A stretch of 64,000 nucleotides of DNA from an uncultured Oscillibacter sp. (GCA_910585385.1 CAJUDV010000010.1:1-64000), one strand, 5' to 3'; counted from the stretch's first letter, positions 33,484-42,278 are shown. Notes: generated by a model not told the origin, from the letters alone. Numbers and translations are program-made.

Positions 33484-33514
33484 TTGACATGGAGCGGACT
33501 CCATGGGATACAAT
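33484..33514 (+). promoter_or_regulatory. Promoter with MerR-type 19-base spacer and dyad
   Basis: TTGACA (33484-33489) and TACAAT (33509-33514) are separated by 19 bases instead of 17. The spacer holds the dyad ATGGAG-CGGA-CTCCAT (33489-33504). A long spacer with a centred dyad is the layout used by MerR-family activators, which untwist the DNA. The DUF362 gene starts 37 bases downstream. No merR gene is nearby. Confidence 0.7.
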
Positions 33515-33551
33515 AGACTGGAGAACACCAACAGGAAAAGGAGAACGACAC

Positions 33552-34670
33552 ATGGCTGAAAAATCCAAGGTCTATTTCGCGGACTTCCGCTGCCCCAGCT
33601 GGCGGGAGAACCTGCCCCAGAAGCTGGCCCGGCTGATGATGTCCGCCGGGTTCGGCGAGATCGACATGGAGGACAAGTACGTCGCCGTCAAAATGCACTT
33701 CGGCGAGCCGGGGAACCTGGCCTACCTGCGGCCCAACTGGGCCAGGGCCGTGGCGGACCTCATCAAGAGCCAGGGAGGCAGGCCCTTCCTGACGGACGCC
33801 AACACCCTGTACGTAGGCGGGCGGAAAAACGCCCTGGACCACATCGACTCCGCCTATGTCAACGGCTTCACCCCCTACTCCACCGGCTGTCACATCATCA
33901 TCGCCGACGGGCTCAAGGGCACTGACGAGGTCTCCGTCCCCGTGAAGGGGGGCGAGTACGTCAAAGAGGCCAAGATCGGCCGGGCGGTGATGGACGCGGA
34001 CGTGTTCGTCAGCCTCACCCACTTCAAGGGCCACGAGCAGGCCGGCATGGGCGGGTGCCTCAAGAACATCGGCATGGGCTGCGGCTCCCGGGCGGGCAAG
34101 ATGGAGCAGCACAACTCCGGCAAGCCCTTTGTGAAGGAGAAAAAGTGCATCGGCTGCAAGGCCTGCGCCAAAATCTGCGCCCACGGCGCGCCCCAGTTCG
34201 GCCCCGACGGCAAGGCCAGCATCGACACGGACAAATGCGTGGGCTGCGGCCGGTGCCTGGCGGTGTGCCCCAAGGACGCCATCGACTGCCTCTACGACGA
34301 GGCCCCCGCCATCCTCAACAGGAAGATCGCCGAGTACACCAAGGCCGTGGTGGACGGCCGCCCCTGCTTCCACGTCTCCCTGGTGCTGGACATCTCCCCC
34401 AACTGCGACTGCCACGGTGAGAACGACGTGCCCATCGCCCCGGACGTGGGGATGTTCGCCTCCTTTGACCCCGTGGCGCTGGACCAGGCCTGCGCCGACG
34501 CGGTGCTGGCCCTGCCCGCCGCCCCGGGTTCCGCCCTCTTTGACGAGGGCTGCCCCTGCGACAAGGACCACTTCAAGGCCGCCCACCCGGACACGGACTG
34601 GGAGACCTGCCTGGAGCACGCCGAGAAGCTGGGCCTGGGGAGCCGGGAGTATGAGCTGGTGAAAATCTAA
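33552..34670 (+). CDS. DUF362 protein with two 4Fe-4S ferredoxin motifs
   Basis: 372 residues. A DUF362 domain occupies the first ~200 residues (KMHFGEPGNLAYLRP, FLTDANTLYVGGRKN, THFKGHEQAGMGGCLKNIGM) and the ferredoxin insert CIGCKACAKICA ... CVGCGRCLAVCP at ~200-255 binds two 4Fe-4S clusters. The C-terminus (FDPVALDQACADAV) returns to DUF362. Cytosolic electron-transfer or metal-handling protein; exact role unknown. ATG at 33552 follows AAAAGGAG. It is expressed from the MerR-architecture promoter and ends in a strong terminator. Confidence 0.93.
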   Translation: MAEKSKVYFADFRCPSWRENLPQKLARLMMSAGFGEIDMEDKYVAVKMHFGEPGNLAYLRPNWARAVADLIKSQGGRPFLTDANTLYVGGRKNALDHIDSAYVNGFTPYSTGCHIIIADGLKGTDEVSVPVKGGEYVKEAKIGRAVMDADVFVSLTHFKGHEQAGMGGCLKNIGMGCGSRAGKMEQHNSGKPFVKEKKCIGCKACAKICAHGAPQFGPDGKASIDTDKCVGCGRCLAVCPKDAIDCLYDEAPAILNRKIAEYTKAVVDGRPCFHVSLVLDISPNCDCHGENDVPIAPDVGMFASFDPVALDQACADAVLALPAAPGSALFDEGCPCDKDHFKAAHPDTDWETCLEHAEKLGLGSREYELVKI

Positions 34671-34691
34671 CATTTACCCTGAAAATGAAGA

Positions 34692-34730
34692 CGGCGCCCG
34701 GAAAGCTCCCTGCTTTCCGGGCGCCGCTTT
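34692..34730. terminator. Bidirectional terminator
   Basis: CGGCGCCCGGAAAGC / GCTTTCCGGGCGCCG with a five-base loop, flanked by A-rich sequence on the left and CTTT on the right, between the DUF362 gene and the convergent XRE gene. Confidence 0.85.
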
Positions 34731-34742
34731 GACGTTCTCCGG

Positions 34743-35075
34743 TCACTCCGCGTCTTCCAGATACGTGAAAATACTGCGCAGGACATTGATCGCCATTTGT
34801 TTCCGCTTCAAAGGCTGGCAGTCTATGACCTGCTTGAACTGTGCCATAATGTTGGCGTTGCTGTTTGTCACAGGGTCAGACAACAAATAGTCCACCGTAC
34901 CGCCAAGACGGTTGACCAGCCTTACCAGCGTGTCTAAAATCAGGCTCCGCTCTCCCCGCTCGATAGCACCCATATAGGTATCCGAGATGCCGGCGTTTTC
35001 CGCAAGCTGGGTCTGTGTGAGGTTCAGCCGCAGCCGCTCCGTCCGGATTCGCTCTCCTAACTTCTTATAGTCCAT
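34743..35075 (-). CDS. XRE family transcriptional regulator
   Basis: 110 residues. GERIRTERLRLNLTQTQLAE and NAGISDTYMGAIERGERSL form a Cro/CI helix-turn-helix; the rest is a short helical tail (MAINVLRSIFTYLEDAE) for dimerisation. Codon use is visibly less GC-rich than the flanking genes. It is divergent from a mini membrane protein, with direct repeats in between that are good operator candidates. Likely a recent arrival controlling itself and its neighbour. Confidence 0.9.
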   Translation of the reverse strand: MDYKKLGERIRTERLRLNLTQTQLAENAGISDTYMGAIERGERSLILDTLVRLVNRLGGTVDYLLSDPVTNSNANIMAQFKQVIDCQPLKRKQMAINVLRSIFTYLEDAE

Positions 35076-35128
35076 GCAATCACCCCTGTTATGTATTTTA
35101 CAAGGGTCGTCCGATCAGCCGGAAATAT

Positions 35129-35160
35129 CTATACGGGGTATTTATATTTACTATACAGGG
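35129..35160. promoter_or_regulatory. Direct-repeat operator candidate
   Basis: CTATACGGGG (35129-35138) and CTATACAGGG (35151-35160) are 22 bases apart, two helical turns, in the AT-rich gap between the divergent XRE and mini membrane protein genes. TATACT-like boxes overlap them. Confidence 0.5.
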
Positions 35161-35241
35161 TTTTAGCGGAACAATCGCTTGTACCGGAAGCATACCGCCG
35201 GAACAAACGTACATAAAACAGGCGAAGGGCGGAAATACGGC

Positions 35242-35439
35242 ATGAAAATTCTGGGCGTCGTTATCTTCGTTATCGCGCTCGCAGTTTCATCGGCCATCGT
35301 CAATGGAGCACAGCGGTTGTTTATGAGGCTGATTGGCGCGGTAACCATGTTCTTTAACGGAAAAGCCAAGCTGTTTGCAATCGTCTTTATTGCAATGGTC
35401 ATTGCCGCACCTATTATGAATCTGTTTGGCATCATCTAA
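35242..35439 (+). CDS. Small two-helix membrane protein
   Basis: 65 residues, MKILGVVIFVIALAVSS then a basic-amphipathic middle (QRLFMRLIGAVTMFFNGK) and a second hydrophobic helix (FAIVFIAMVIAAPIMNLF). No family was recognised. ATG at 35242 has only a weak GGGCGG site; a TTG at 35179 would add 21 residues. Codon use is AT-richer like its divergent XRE partner, suggesting that the pair came in together. Confidence 0.55.
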   Translation: MKILGVVIFVIALAVSSAIVNGAQRLFMRLIGAVTMFFNGKAKLFAIVFIAMVIAAPIMNLFGII

Positions 35440-35503
35440 ACCTGGCACAGCGGAAAAGCGGCACGGGGAGGCAGACCGGCCCTGCGGCCTGAAATGACAA
35501 CGC

Positions 35504-35540
35504 AAGGACCTGGGATGGGCTGTGCCCATCCCAGGTCCTT
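35504..35540. terminator. Bidirectional terminator
   Basis: Perfect 17-base arms AAGGACCTGGGATGGGC / GCCCATCCCAGGTCCTT with loop TGT and TTTT, between the mini membrane protein and the convergent DUF2974 gene. Confidence 0.92.
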
Positions 35541-36713
35541 TTACGCCTCTTTCTCTCTCTTTTTCGCGCCCTTTTTCCGCACGGCCCGCCGCTTCTCCGT
35601 CTCCTCCTGAATTCCCTCCAGGGTCATCAGCAGGTTGCTCTTAAAGAGCAGCCCCATGAAGTTCAAAAGGCCGTCCCGGGTCTCCTTGTCCAGGTCCTTC
35701 ATGGCCTTCACCATGGCCCCCGCCGCCTTGAAGGAGTCCGCCTTCAAATCCTTCAGCGTCACCGCGCCGGAGGCGGAGAGCACGTCGAAGAGGGCGGAGA
35801 CGAATTCCTCCCGCCGCTCCACCGGCATGCCGTGGACCCACTCCCGCAGTGCCATGTCGCTGAGGCGGGCCTGGCGGGTCACCTGGCGGAGGGTGACAAA
35901 ATGGTCCCCCATCACCTGCCAGGAGAAGCCGTCGTGCTGCAAAAAGCCCAGCTGGTCGCTGTCCACCACAGCGTAGTCCTCCTCGTGCTCCAAGAGCATC
36001 CCCACCACCGAGGACTTTGGCACGATGGAGTAAATCCGCTCCGCGATTCGCTTGTGCTCCGGCAGGTCCAAAAGGTCCTCGTGGAACCCGGGGCCGTCGT
36101 TGGACCAGACGGCCTCGATCCGCCGCTGCACCGCCGCCGGGCAGAACACCCCGGCGTACACCGCCAGGTTCCCCCCCTTGGAGTGGCCCCCCAGCCGGAG
36201 GCGCCGCCGGGGATACTGCCCCGCCACATCCCGGACGTAGTCCACCGCCTTCTTCTGGGCGGGAACCTCCGGCATACAGGCCAGCTCAAAGTCCTCCTTC
36301 CACCCCGCCAGGGTGTCGTCCGTCCCCCGGAAGGAGAGGTACAGCAATCCGTCCCCGGTCTCGATGGTCAGTGCCGCGAACTGCTCTCCCCTGCCCACGT
36401 CCAGGTGGTCCACAAAGCAGTTCAGGCCCATGTCCCCGAAGCGGCGGGAGGCGGCCATCTTCTCCAGCATCTCCGGAATGGCGCCGGGCACCAGCACGCC
36501 CATGTCGATCTTCTCCCCCGCCGGAAAACGGGCCAGAAAGGATTCCGCCGCCTTCGCCAGGGGGACGCTCTCCCCCTCCCCCACGCCGGGGACGATGCCC
36601 TGGAAGTCCACGAAGGACAGCTCCGCCAGAATCAGGTTATCCACCTCGTTAAAGGGGGACTGGGCCAGCGTCAGGTCCCCCCGCCAGTCCAGATAATCCA
36701 TCAGGTTCGCCAT
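35541..36713 (-). CDS. DUF2974 (Mbeg1-like) alpha/beta hydrolase-fold protein
   Basis: 390 residues. MANLMDYLDWRGDLTLAQSP is the family start; YLSFRGTDDTLAGWKEDF is the oxyanion region and RLGGHSKGGNLAVYAG carries the GxSxG nucleophile. SNDGPGFHEDLL is typical as well. The C-terminus is highly basic (RRAVRKKGAKKREKEA). Probably a cytosolic lipase/esterase-like protein; substrate unknown. ATG at 36713 follows AAGGAGC. Confidence 0.9.
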   Translation of the reverse strand: MANLMDYLDWRGDLTLAQSPFNEVDNLILAELSFVDFQGIVPGVGEGESVPLAKAAESFLARFPAGEKIDMGVLVPGAIPEMLEKMAASRRFGDMGLNCFVDHLDVGRGEQFAALTIETGDGLLYLSFRGTDDTLAGWKEDFELACMPEVPAQKKAVDYVRDVAGQYPRRRLRLGGHSKGGNLAVYAGVFCPAAVQRRIEAVWSNDGPGFHEDLLDLPEHKRIAERIYSIVPKSSVVGMLLEHEEDYAVVDSDQLGFLQHDGFSWQVMGDHFVTLRQVTRQARLSDMALREWVHGMPVERREEFVSALFDVLSASGAVTLKDLKADSFKAAGAMVKAMKDLDKETRDGLLNFMGLLFKSNLLMTLEGIQEETEKRRAVRKKGAKKREKEA

Positions 36714-36896
36714 AGTACGCTCCTTCATCCGTGATCTTACCGCTTATTATATCCCGGTTTTTTCCATCTTACAAGAGGGCGGCGGATTGGAATTTTTTCT
36801 CACTCCGCGGAATGATTTCTCATTTTCCGCCGCTTTATGAACTAATTATACAGAAATAAACCTCCCTCTATGAAAAAGTTCTAACAAAAACGCCCA

Positions 36897-36925
36897 TTGA
36901 CTTCCGGCCGGCGCTTCTGTACAAT
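36897..36925 (+). promoter_or_regulatory. Promoter of the liv region
   Basis: TTGACT (36897-36902), 17-base spacer, TACAAT (36920-36925), about 40 bases before the small membrane protein gene that precedes livJ. The 110 bases before it are conspicuously AT-rich. Confidence 0.75.
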
Positions 36926-36966
36926 ATGAGAAAATGAAACAGGAGTTTTCGGAAAGGAGCCGGGCA

Positions 36967-37236
36967 ATGACCGCTATGGGTATGTACAGCGTGGATATGA
37001 TGTCTCATCGGGCGTCCGCCGGCTCCATGGACGCCTCTGCTTCTCATACGCATTGCGCCTGCGCGCGCGCCGCTTTCCGCACTGTCATTATGATTCTGGA
37101 CGCCATGATTCTGGCGTCCATTTTTGTTGTAATTTCCCTGGTAATTCTGGGCGGCCTGGTGAATTCTCTGGTACTGGCTGTTCTGGTTTTGCTGGCGGTC
37201 CTGCTGGTTTTTCCCCCAAATACGCCCAAGAGGTAA
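36967..37236 (+). CDS. Small membrane protein preceding livJ
   Basis: 89 residues. A Met/Ser/His/Cys-containing start (SHTHCACARAAF) is followed by two hydrophobic segments (VIMILDAMILASIFVVISLV and a Val/Leu-rich second helix ending VFPPNTPKR). ATG 36967 follows GAAAGGAGC with good spacing. No family was recognised. It lies about 100 bases before livJ under the same apparent promoter, so it may be a small liv-associated membrane peptide or a translated leader. Confidence 0.5.
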   Translation: MTAMGMYSVDMMSHRASAGSMDASASHTHCACARAAFRTVIMILDAMILASIFVVISLVILGGLVNSLVLAVLVLLAVLLVFPPNTPKR

Positions 37237-37335
37237 GTCGCGTTCCATCAGATGGACAGCAATGCGGCACCGCTCTTGTGGCGGAGCCGCTTTTTTATAT
37301 ATGAATGTCAAACTAACAACGCAAAAGGAGAATGT

Positions 37336-38556
37336 ATGATGAAGAAGTTTTTTGGTATCCTGCTGACTCTGGCCATGGTACTGAGCCTGGCCGCCTGCGG
37401 CGGCAGCGGCGGCAGCGGCCAGGCCGACGGCAGCGGCAATCCCCCCGCCTCCACCGACAACAACCAGCCCGGCGGCGACGCCCCCTCCGGCAGCGCCGGC
37501 GGCACCTTCAAGCTGGGCGGCGTGGGCCCCCTGACCGGTGACGCCGCCATCTACGGCAACGCCGCCATGAACGGCGCCAAGATCGCCGTGGACGAGATCA
37601 ACGCCCTGGGCGGCATCCAGTTTGAGTTCAAGGCCGAGGACGACGTGGCCGACGGCGAGACCTCCGTCAACGCCTACAACACCCTGATGGACTGGGGCAT
37701 GCAGGTCCTGGTGGGCCCCGTCACCACCGGCGCCGCCATCGCCGTGTCCGCTGAGATCTACAACGACCGGGTGTTTGCCCTGACCCCCTCCGCCTCCTCC
37801 ACCGACGTCATCAGCGGCAAGGACAACATGTTCCAGGTCTGCTTCACCGACCCCAACCAGGGCGTTGGCTCCGCCGACTATATCTCCCAGAACATGCCCG
37901 GGGCCAAGGTGGGCATCATCTACCGCAATGACGACGCCTACTCCCAGGGCATCCGGGACACCTTCGTGGCCGAGGCCGGCAAGGTGGGCCTGGAGATCGT
38001 CAGCGAGGGCACCTTCACCAAGGACACCCAGAGCGACTTCTCCGTGCAGCTGACCGACGCCAAGAGCAAGGGCGCGGACCTGATCTTCCTGCCCACCTAC
38101 TACCAGCCCAACGCCGTCATCCTGAACCAGGCCAAGGGCATGGGCTACGCCCCCACCTTCTTCGGCGTGGACGGCATGGACGGCATCCTGGCAATGCCCG
38201 GCTTTGACACCTCCCTGGCCGAGGGCGTCATGCTGCTGACCCCCTTCTCCGCCGACGCCGACGATGAACGCACCCAGAGCTTCGTGGCCAAGTACAACGA
38301 GCTCCACGGCGAGACCCCCAACCAGTTCGCCGCCGACGGCTATGACGCCGTGTATATCATCTACGAGGCCCTCCAGGCCGCCGGCTGCACCGGCGACATG
38401 TCCGCCGAGGAGATCTGCGAGGCCATCGTGGCCGTGATGCCCACCATCTCTGTGGACGGCCTCACCGGCCAGGGCATGACCTGGGCCGAGAGCGGCGAGG
38501 TCTCCAAGGCCCCCATGGCCGTGGTCATCAAGGACGGCGTGTACGTCACTCCCTGA
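37336..38556 (+). CDS. livJ: Branched-chain amino acid ABC transporter, substrate-binding lipoprotein
   Basis: 406 residues. Lipoprotein signal peptide with lipobox LSLAAC at ~21, then a low-complexity Gly/Ser/Pro/Asn linker, then a type I periplasmic-binding fold: KLGGVGPLTGDAAIYGNAA, EFKAEDDVADGE and ALTPSASSTDV, which contacts the amino-acid backbone. Binds Leu/Ile/Val-type ligands outside the cell for LivHMGF. ATG 37336 follows AAAGGAG. Codon use here is extremely biased, as for a highly expressed gene. Confidence 0.96.
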   Translation: MMKKFFGILLTLAMVLSLAACGGSGGSGQADGSGNPPASTDNNQPGGDAPSGSAGGTFKLGGVGPLTGDAAIYGNAAMNGAKIAVDEINALGGIQFEFKAEDDVADGETSVNAYNTLMDWGMQVLVGPVTTGAAIAVSAEIYNDRVFALTPSASSTDVISGKDNMFQVCFTDPNQGVGSADYISQNMPGAKVGIIYRNDDAYSQGIRDTFVAEAGKVGLEIVSEGTFTKDTQSDFSVQLTDAKSKGADLIFLPTYYQPNAVILNQAKGMGYAPTFFGVDGMDGILAMPGFDTSLAEGVMLLTPFSADADDERTQSFVAKYNELHGETPNQFAADGYDAVYIIYEALQAAGCTGDMSAEEICEAIVAVMPTISVDGLTGQGMTWAESGEVSKAPMAVVIKDGVYVTP

Positions 38557-38714
38557 CCCCAGCGGTCCCATCTGCTTTAACCACAGGCGATCCGCCGGGA
38601 GGCTTGGCCTCCCGGCGGGCGCCGAAGCGCCAGCCATGGCGAAAACGGCGGCAGCGGTCGCCGCCGTCCCTGTTTTTGCCATGGGTGAAGTATGAGAAAA
38701 GGAAGGTTGATACT

Positions 38715-39593
38715 ATGGAATTTCTCTCCTACCTGATCAGCGGGATCAGCCTGGGGAGCATCTACGCCATCATCGCCCTGGGCTACACCATGGTCTACGG
38801 CATCGCCAAAATGCTGAACTTTGCCCACGGCGACGTCATCATGATCGGCGGCTACATCTCCCTGATCGCCATGACCTCCCTGGGGGTGGGCGGCGTGACG
38901 GCCACGCTTTTGGCCATGGTGGTATGCACCGTGCTGGGCATTCTCATTGAGGGCCTGGCCTACAAGCCCCTGCGGGGCGCCCCCTCCCTGGCGGTGCTGA
39001 TTACCGCCATCGGCGTCAGCTACTTCCTCCAGAACGCCGCCCTCCAGATCTGGGGGGCCAATCCCCGGGTCTACCCCTCCGTGGCTCCGGACACCTGGAA
39101 GCTCTTTGACGGGCAGCTGTCCATCCCCTACGTGTCTCTTCTCACCGTGGCGGCCTGTATCGTCATCATGATCGCCCTGACCCTCTTCACCGGCAAGACC
39201 AAGATGGGCAAGGCCATGCGGGCCTGCTCCGAGGACAAGGGCGCGGCCCAGCTGATGGGCATCGACGTCAACCGCACCATCTCCATGACCTTTGCCATCG
39301 GCTCCGCCCTGGCGGCCATCGCCGGCGTGCTGCTGTGCTCCTACAACTCCACCCTCATGCCCACCACCGGCTCCATGCCCGGCATCAAGGCCTTTACCGC
39401 GGCGGTGTTCGGCGGCATCGGGTCCATCCCCGGGGCCTTCCTGGGCGGACTGCTGCTGGGGATCATCGAGGCCATGGCCAAGGCCTACATCTCCATGCAG
39501 CTGGCCAACTCCATCGTCTTCGCCGTGCTGATTATCGTGCTGCTGGTGCGCCCGGCGGGCCTTTTGGGCAAATACGTGCCCGAGAAAGTCTGA
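38715..39593 (+). CDS. livH: Branched-chain amino acid ABC transporter permease LivH
   Basis: 292 residues, about eight membrane helices. LISGISLGSIYAIIALGYTM and NFAHGDVIMIGGY are LivH hallmarks; AVFGGIGSIPGAFLGGLLLG is the cytoplasmic coupling loop. ATG 38715 follows GGAAGG. Pairs with LivM to form the membrane channel; second gene of the liv set. Confidence 0.97.
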   Translation: MEFLSYLISGISLGSIYAIIALGYTMVYGIAKMLNFAHGDVIMIGGYISLIAMTSLGVGGVTATLLAMVVCTVLGILIEGLAYKPLRGAPSLAVLITAIGVSYFLQNAALQIWGANPRVYPSVAPDTWKLFDGQLSIPYVSLLTVAACIVIMIALTLFTGKTKMGKAMRACSEDKGAAQLMGIDVNRTISMTFAIGSALAAIAGVLLCSYNSTLMPTTGSMPGIKAFTAAVFGGIGSIPGAFLGGLLLGIIEAMAKAYISMQLANSIVFAVLIIVLLVRPAGLLGKYVPEKV

Positions 39594-39603
39594 GGTGGCC
39601 CAC

Positions 39604-40677
39604 ATGAAAAAGCTGAAATCCCTGAAAACCACCACCAAGGTGGACTTCGCCACCTATCTCGGCGTCATCGCCGCCTTCGCCATCGTCTCCCTGCTGAAAA
39701 ACGGCGGCTTTTTGAACCGCTCCCTCACCGGCATGCTGGTGCCCATCTGCTGCTACATCGTCATGGCGGTGTCCCTGAATCTGACGGTGGGCATTCTGGG
39801 TGAGCTCTCCCTGGGCCACGCGGGCTTTATGAGCGTGGGCGCCTTCTCCGGCGTCATCGCCGCCATGAGCCTCCAAAACGCCGTTCCCCTCGGCTGGGCG
39901 CGGCTGGTGATCGCCCTCGCCGCGGGCGCGGCCTTCGCCGCCCTGGCGGGCTTCATCGTGGGCGTGCCGGTGCTGCGGCTCCGGGGCGACTACCTGGCCA
40001 TCGTCACCCTGGCTTTCGGCGAAATTATCAAGGAGCTCATCAACTGCCTGCTGGTGGGCTGTGACGAGAACGGCCTCCACATAGCCTTCAACATCAGCGG
40101 CACGCTGACCATCGACGACCTGGGCATGAGCCCCGGCGGAACCGCCATCATCAAGGGCGCCCAGGGCGCCACCGGCACGGAGAAGCTGGCCTCCTTCGGC
40201 GCGGGCTTCATCCTGGTGATGCTGACGCTGGTGATCGTGCTGAATCTGGTGCGCAGCCGCGCCGGCCGGGCGGTCATGGCCATCCGGGACAACCGCATCG
40301 CCGCCGAGAGCATCGGCGTCAACATCACGAAGTACAAGATGATCGCCTTCATCACCTCCGCCGCCCTGGCCGGCGCGGCGGGCGCGCTGTACGGGCTGAA
40401 TTACAGCAGCCTGGCCGCCAGCAAGTTCGACTTCAACACCTCCATTCTGGTGCTGGTCTACGTGGTGCTGGGAGGCCTTGGAAACATCTGGGGCTCCATC
40501 ATCGCCGCCGCCGTCCTCTACATTCTGCCCGAGGCCCTGCGCCAGTTCTCCGACTACCGGATGCTGGTGTACGCTATCGTGCTGATCCTGGTGATGCTGG
40601 CCACCAACAACCCCACCATCAAGAATTTCCTGGGCCGTTTCAAGCCCCGCAGATCCCACAGAAAGGAGGCCGCCTGA
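39604..40677 (+). CDS. livM: Branched-chain amino acid ABC transporter permease LivM
   Basis: 357 residues. Membrane helices begin at about residue 16; SLNLTVGILGELSLGHAGFM, LRLRGDYLAIVTLAFGEI and YVVLGGLGNIWGSIIAA are the LivM signatures. ATG 39604 follows GAGGTGG; a GTG at 39595 lies inside that site and is less likely. Starts 10 bases after livH and ends one base before livG. Confidence 0.96.
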   Translation: MKKLKSLKTTTKVDFATYLGVIAAFAIVSLLKNGGFLNRSLTGMLVPICCYIVMAVSLNLTVGILGELSLGHAGFMSVGAFSGVIAAMSLQNAVPLGWARLVIALAAGAAFAALAGFIVGVPVLRLRGDYLAIVTLAFGEIIKELINCLLVGCDENGLHIAFNISGTLTIDDLGMSPGGTAIIKGAQGATGTEKLASFGAGFILVMLTLVIVLNLVRSRAGRAVMAIRDNRIAAESIGVNITKYKMIAFITSAALAGAAGALYGLNYSSLAASKFDFNTSILVLVYVVLGGLGNIWGSIIAAAVLYILPEALRQFSDYRMLVYAIVLILVMLATNNPTIKNFLGRFKPRRSHRKEAA

Positions 40678-40678
40678 C

Positions 40679-41512
40679 ATGCTCTCAAAACTCGTTCCCG
40701 TCCCCTCCGGCAGCATGATCCCCGACCGGGACATAGGCAAGCGCCCCATTCTGGAGTGTATCAGCCTGGGGATTACCTTCGGCGGCCTAAAGGCCGTGGA
40801 GGACTTCAACCTCACCATCGGCCGCACGGAGATCGCCGGTCTCATCGGCCCCAACGGCGCGGGCAAGACCACGGTCTTCAACCTTCTGACCAAGGTCTAC
40901 CAGCCCACCAAGGGCACCATCCTGCTGGACGGCACCGACACCCACGGCATGGACACCATGAAGGTCAACCGGGCGGGCATCGCCCGGACCTTCCAGAATA
41001 TCCGCCTCTTCCAGGACCTCAGCGTGGAGGACAACGTGAAGGTGGGCATGGACACCCAGATGCGCTACGGCATGTGGAGCGGCATCTTCCGCCTGCCGGG
41101 CTACTGGAAGGAGGAGCGGGTGGCCCACCAGCGGGCGCTGGAACTCCTCTCCCTTTTCAGCATGGAGGACCTGGCGGACGTGAAGGCCGGGTCCCTGCCC
41201 TACGGCGCCCAGCGCCGGCTGGAGATCGTCCGGGCCCTGGCCACCAACCCCTCCCTGCTGCTGCTGGACGAGCCGGCGGCGGGCATGAATCCCTCGGAGA
41301 CGGCGGAGCTGATGGAAAACATCCGCAAGATCCGGGACACCTTCCAGATCGCCGTTTTGCTGATTGAGCACGACATGAATCTGGTGATGAACATCTGCGA
41401 GGGCATCTGCGTGCTGAACTTCGGCCGGGTCATTGCCAAGGGCAGCCCGGAGGACATCCAAAAAAATCCGAAGGTCATCGAGGCGTATCTCGGCAAGCAG
41501 AAGGAGGCGTGA
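40679..41512 (+). CDS. livG: Branched-chain amino acid ABC transporter ATPase LivG
   Basis: 277 residues. Walker A GPNGAGKTT at ~57, LFQDLSVEDNV, an ABC signature that reads YGAQRRLEIVRAL instead of SGGQ, Walker B LLLLDEPAAGMNP, and the H-loop EHDMNLV. The YGxQRRLE variant is normal for LivG. Preceded by AAAGGAGGCC inside the livM end. Couples ATP hydrolysis to import with LivF. Confidence 0.97.
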   Translation: MLSKLVPVPSGSMIPDRDIGKRPILECISLGITFGGLKAVEDFNLTIGRTEIAGLIGPNGAGKTTVFNLLTKVYQPTKGTILLDGTDTHGMDTMKVNRAGIARTFQNIRLFQDLSVEDNVKVGMDTQMRYGMWSGIFRLPGYWKEERVAHQRALELLSLFSMEDLADVKAGSLPYGAQRRLEIVRALATNPSLLLLDEPAAGMNPSETAELMENIRKIRDTFQIAVLLIEHDMNLVMNICEGICVLNFGRVIAKGSPEDIQKNPKVIEAYLGKQKEA

Positions 41513-41513
41513 C

Positions 41514-42224
41514 ATGGAAGCAATCCTGAAAGTCGACAACATCAATGTCTACTACGGCAGCATCCACGCCATCAAGGGCGTGTCCTTCGAGGTGGCCCAG
41601 GGGGAGGTCGTCACGCTGATCGGCGCCAACGGCGCGGGCAAATCCACCACCCTGAACACCATCTCCGGACTGCTGCGGAGCAAAACCGGCTCCGTCACCT
41701 TCCTGGGGGAGGATCTGGGCAAGGTTCCGGCCCACAAGGTGGTCTCCCGCGGCCTGGCCCTGGTGCCGGAGGGACGGCGGGTCTTTTTGCAGATGACCAC
41801 CCAGGAAAACCTGGAGATGGGCGCCTACACCCAGAGCGGCAAACCCGATCCGGCGGACCTGGAGAAGGTCTACGCGCAGTTCCCCCGCCTGAAGGAGCGG
41901 CGGAAGCAGGTGGCGGGCACGTTGTCCGGCGGCGAACAGCAGATGCTGGCCATGGGACGGGCGCTGATGAGCCGCCCCAAGCTCCTGATGCTGGATGAAC
42001 CCTCCATGGGCCTGGCTCCCATTCTGGTGGAACAGATCTTTGAGATTATCAAGGATCTTCACAGCGCGGGCACCACCATTCTGCTGGTGGAGCAGAACGC
42101 CCAGGCGGCGCTGTCCGTGGCGGACCGGGGCTATGTGCTGGAGACCGGCAAGGTGGTCACCTCCGGCACCGGCGCAGAGCTGTTGGCCTCCCCGGCCATC
42201 AAGAAGGCCTATCTGGGCGGCTGA
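41514..42224 (+). CDS. livF: Branched-chain amino acid ABC transporter ATPase LivF
   Basis: 236 residues, the normal size. Walker A GANGAGKST at ~37, EGRRVFLQMTTQENL, signature LSGGEQQMLAMGRAL, Walker B LLMLDEPSMGLAP and VEQNAQAALSVAD are diagnostic of LivF. ATG 41514 begins one base after livG. Last gene of the liv operon, which ends in a strong hairpin. Confidence 0.98.
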   Translation: MEAILKVDNINVYYGSIHAIKGVSFEVAQGEVVTLIGANGAGKSTTLNTISGLLRSKTGSVTFLGEDLGKVPAHKVVSRGLALVPEGRRVFLQMTTQENLEMGAYTQSGKPDPADLEKVYAQFPRLKERRKQVAGTLSGGEQQMLAMGRALMSRPKLLMLDEPSMGLAPILVEQIFEIIKDLHSAGTTILLVEQNAQAALSVADRGYVLETGKVVTSGTGAELLASPAIKKAYLGG

Positions 42225-42239
42225 GCAGGCGGACTGTTG

Positions 42240-42278
42240 GCGGGCCATTCCCCCTCTTCCGGGAATGGCCCGCATTTT
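42240..42278 (+). terminator. liv operon terminator
   Basis: GCGGGCCATTCCC / GGGAATGGCCCGC hairpin (42240-42252 and 42261-42273) followed by ATTTTC. Confidence 0.88.

Noticed and set aside
36868..38682. 600-codon minus-strand frame opposite livJ
   Set aside because: Low-complexity Gly/His/Val-rich antisense translation of a highly biased gene; no motif.
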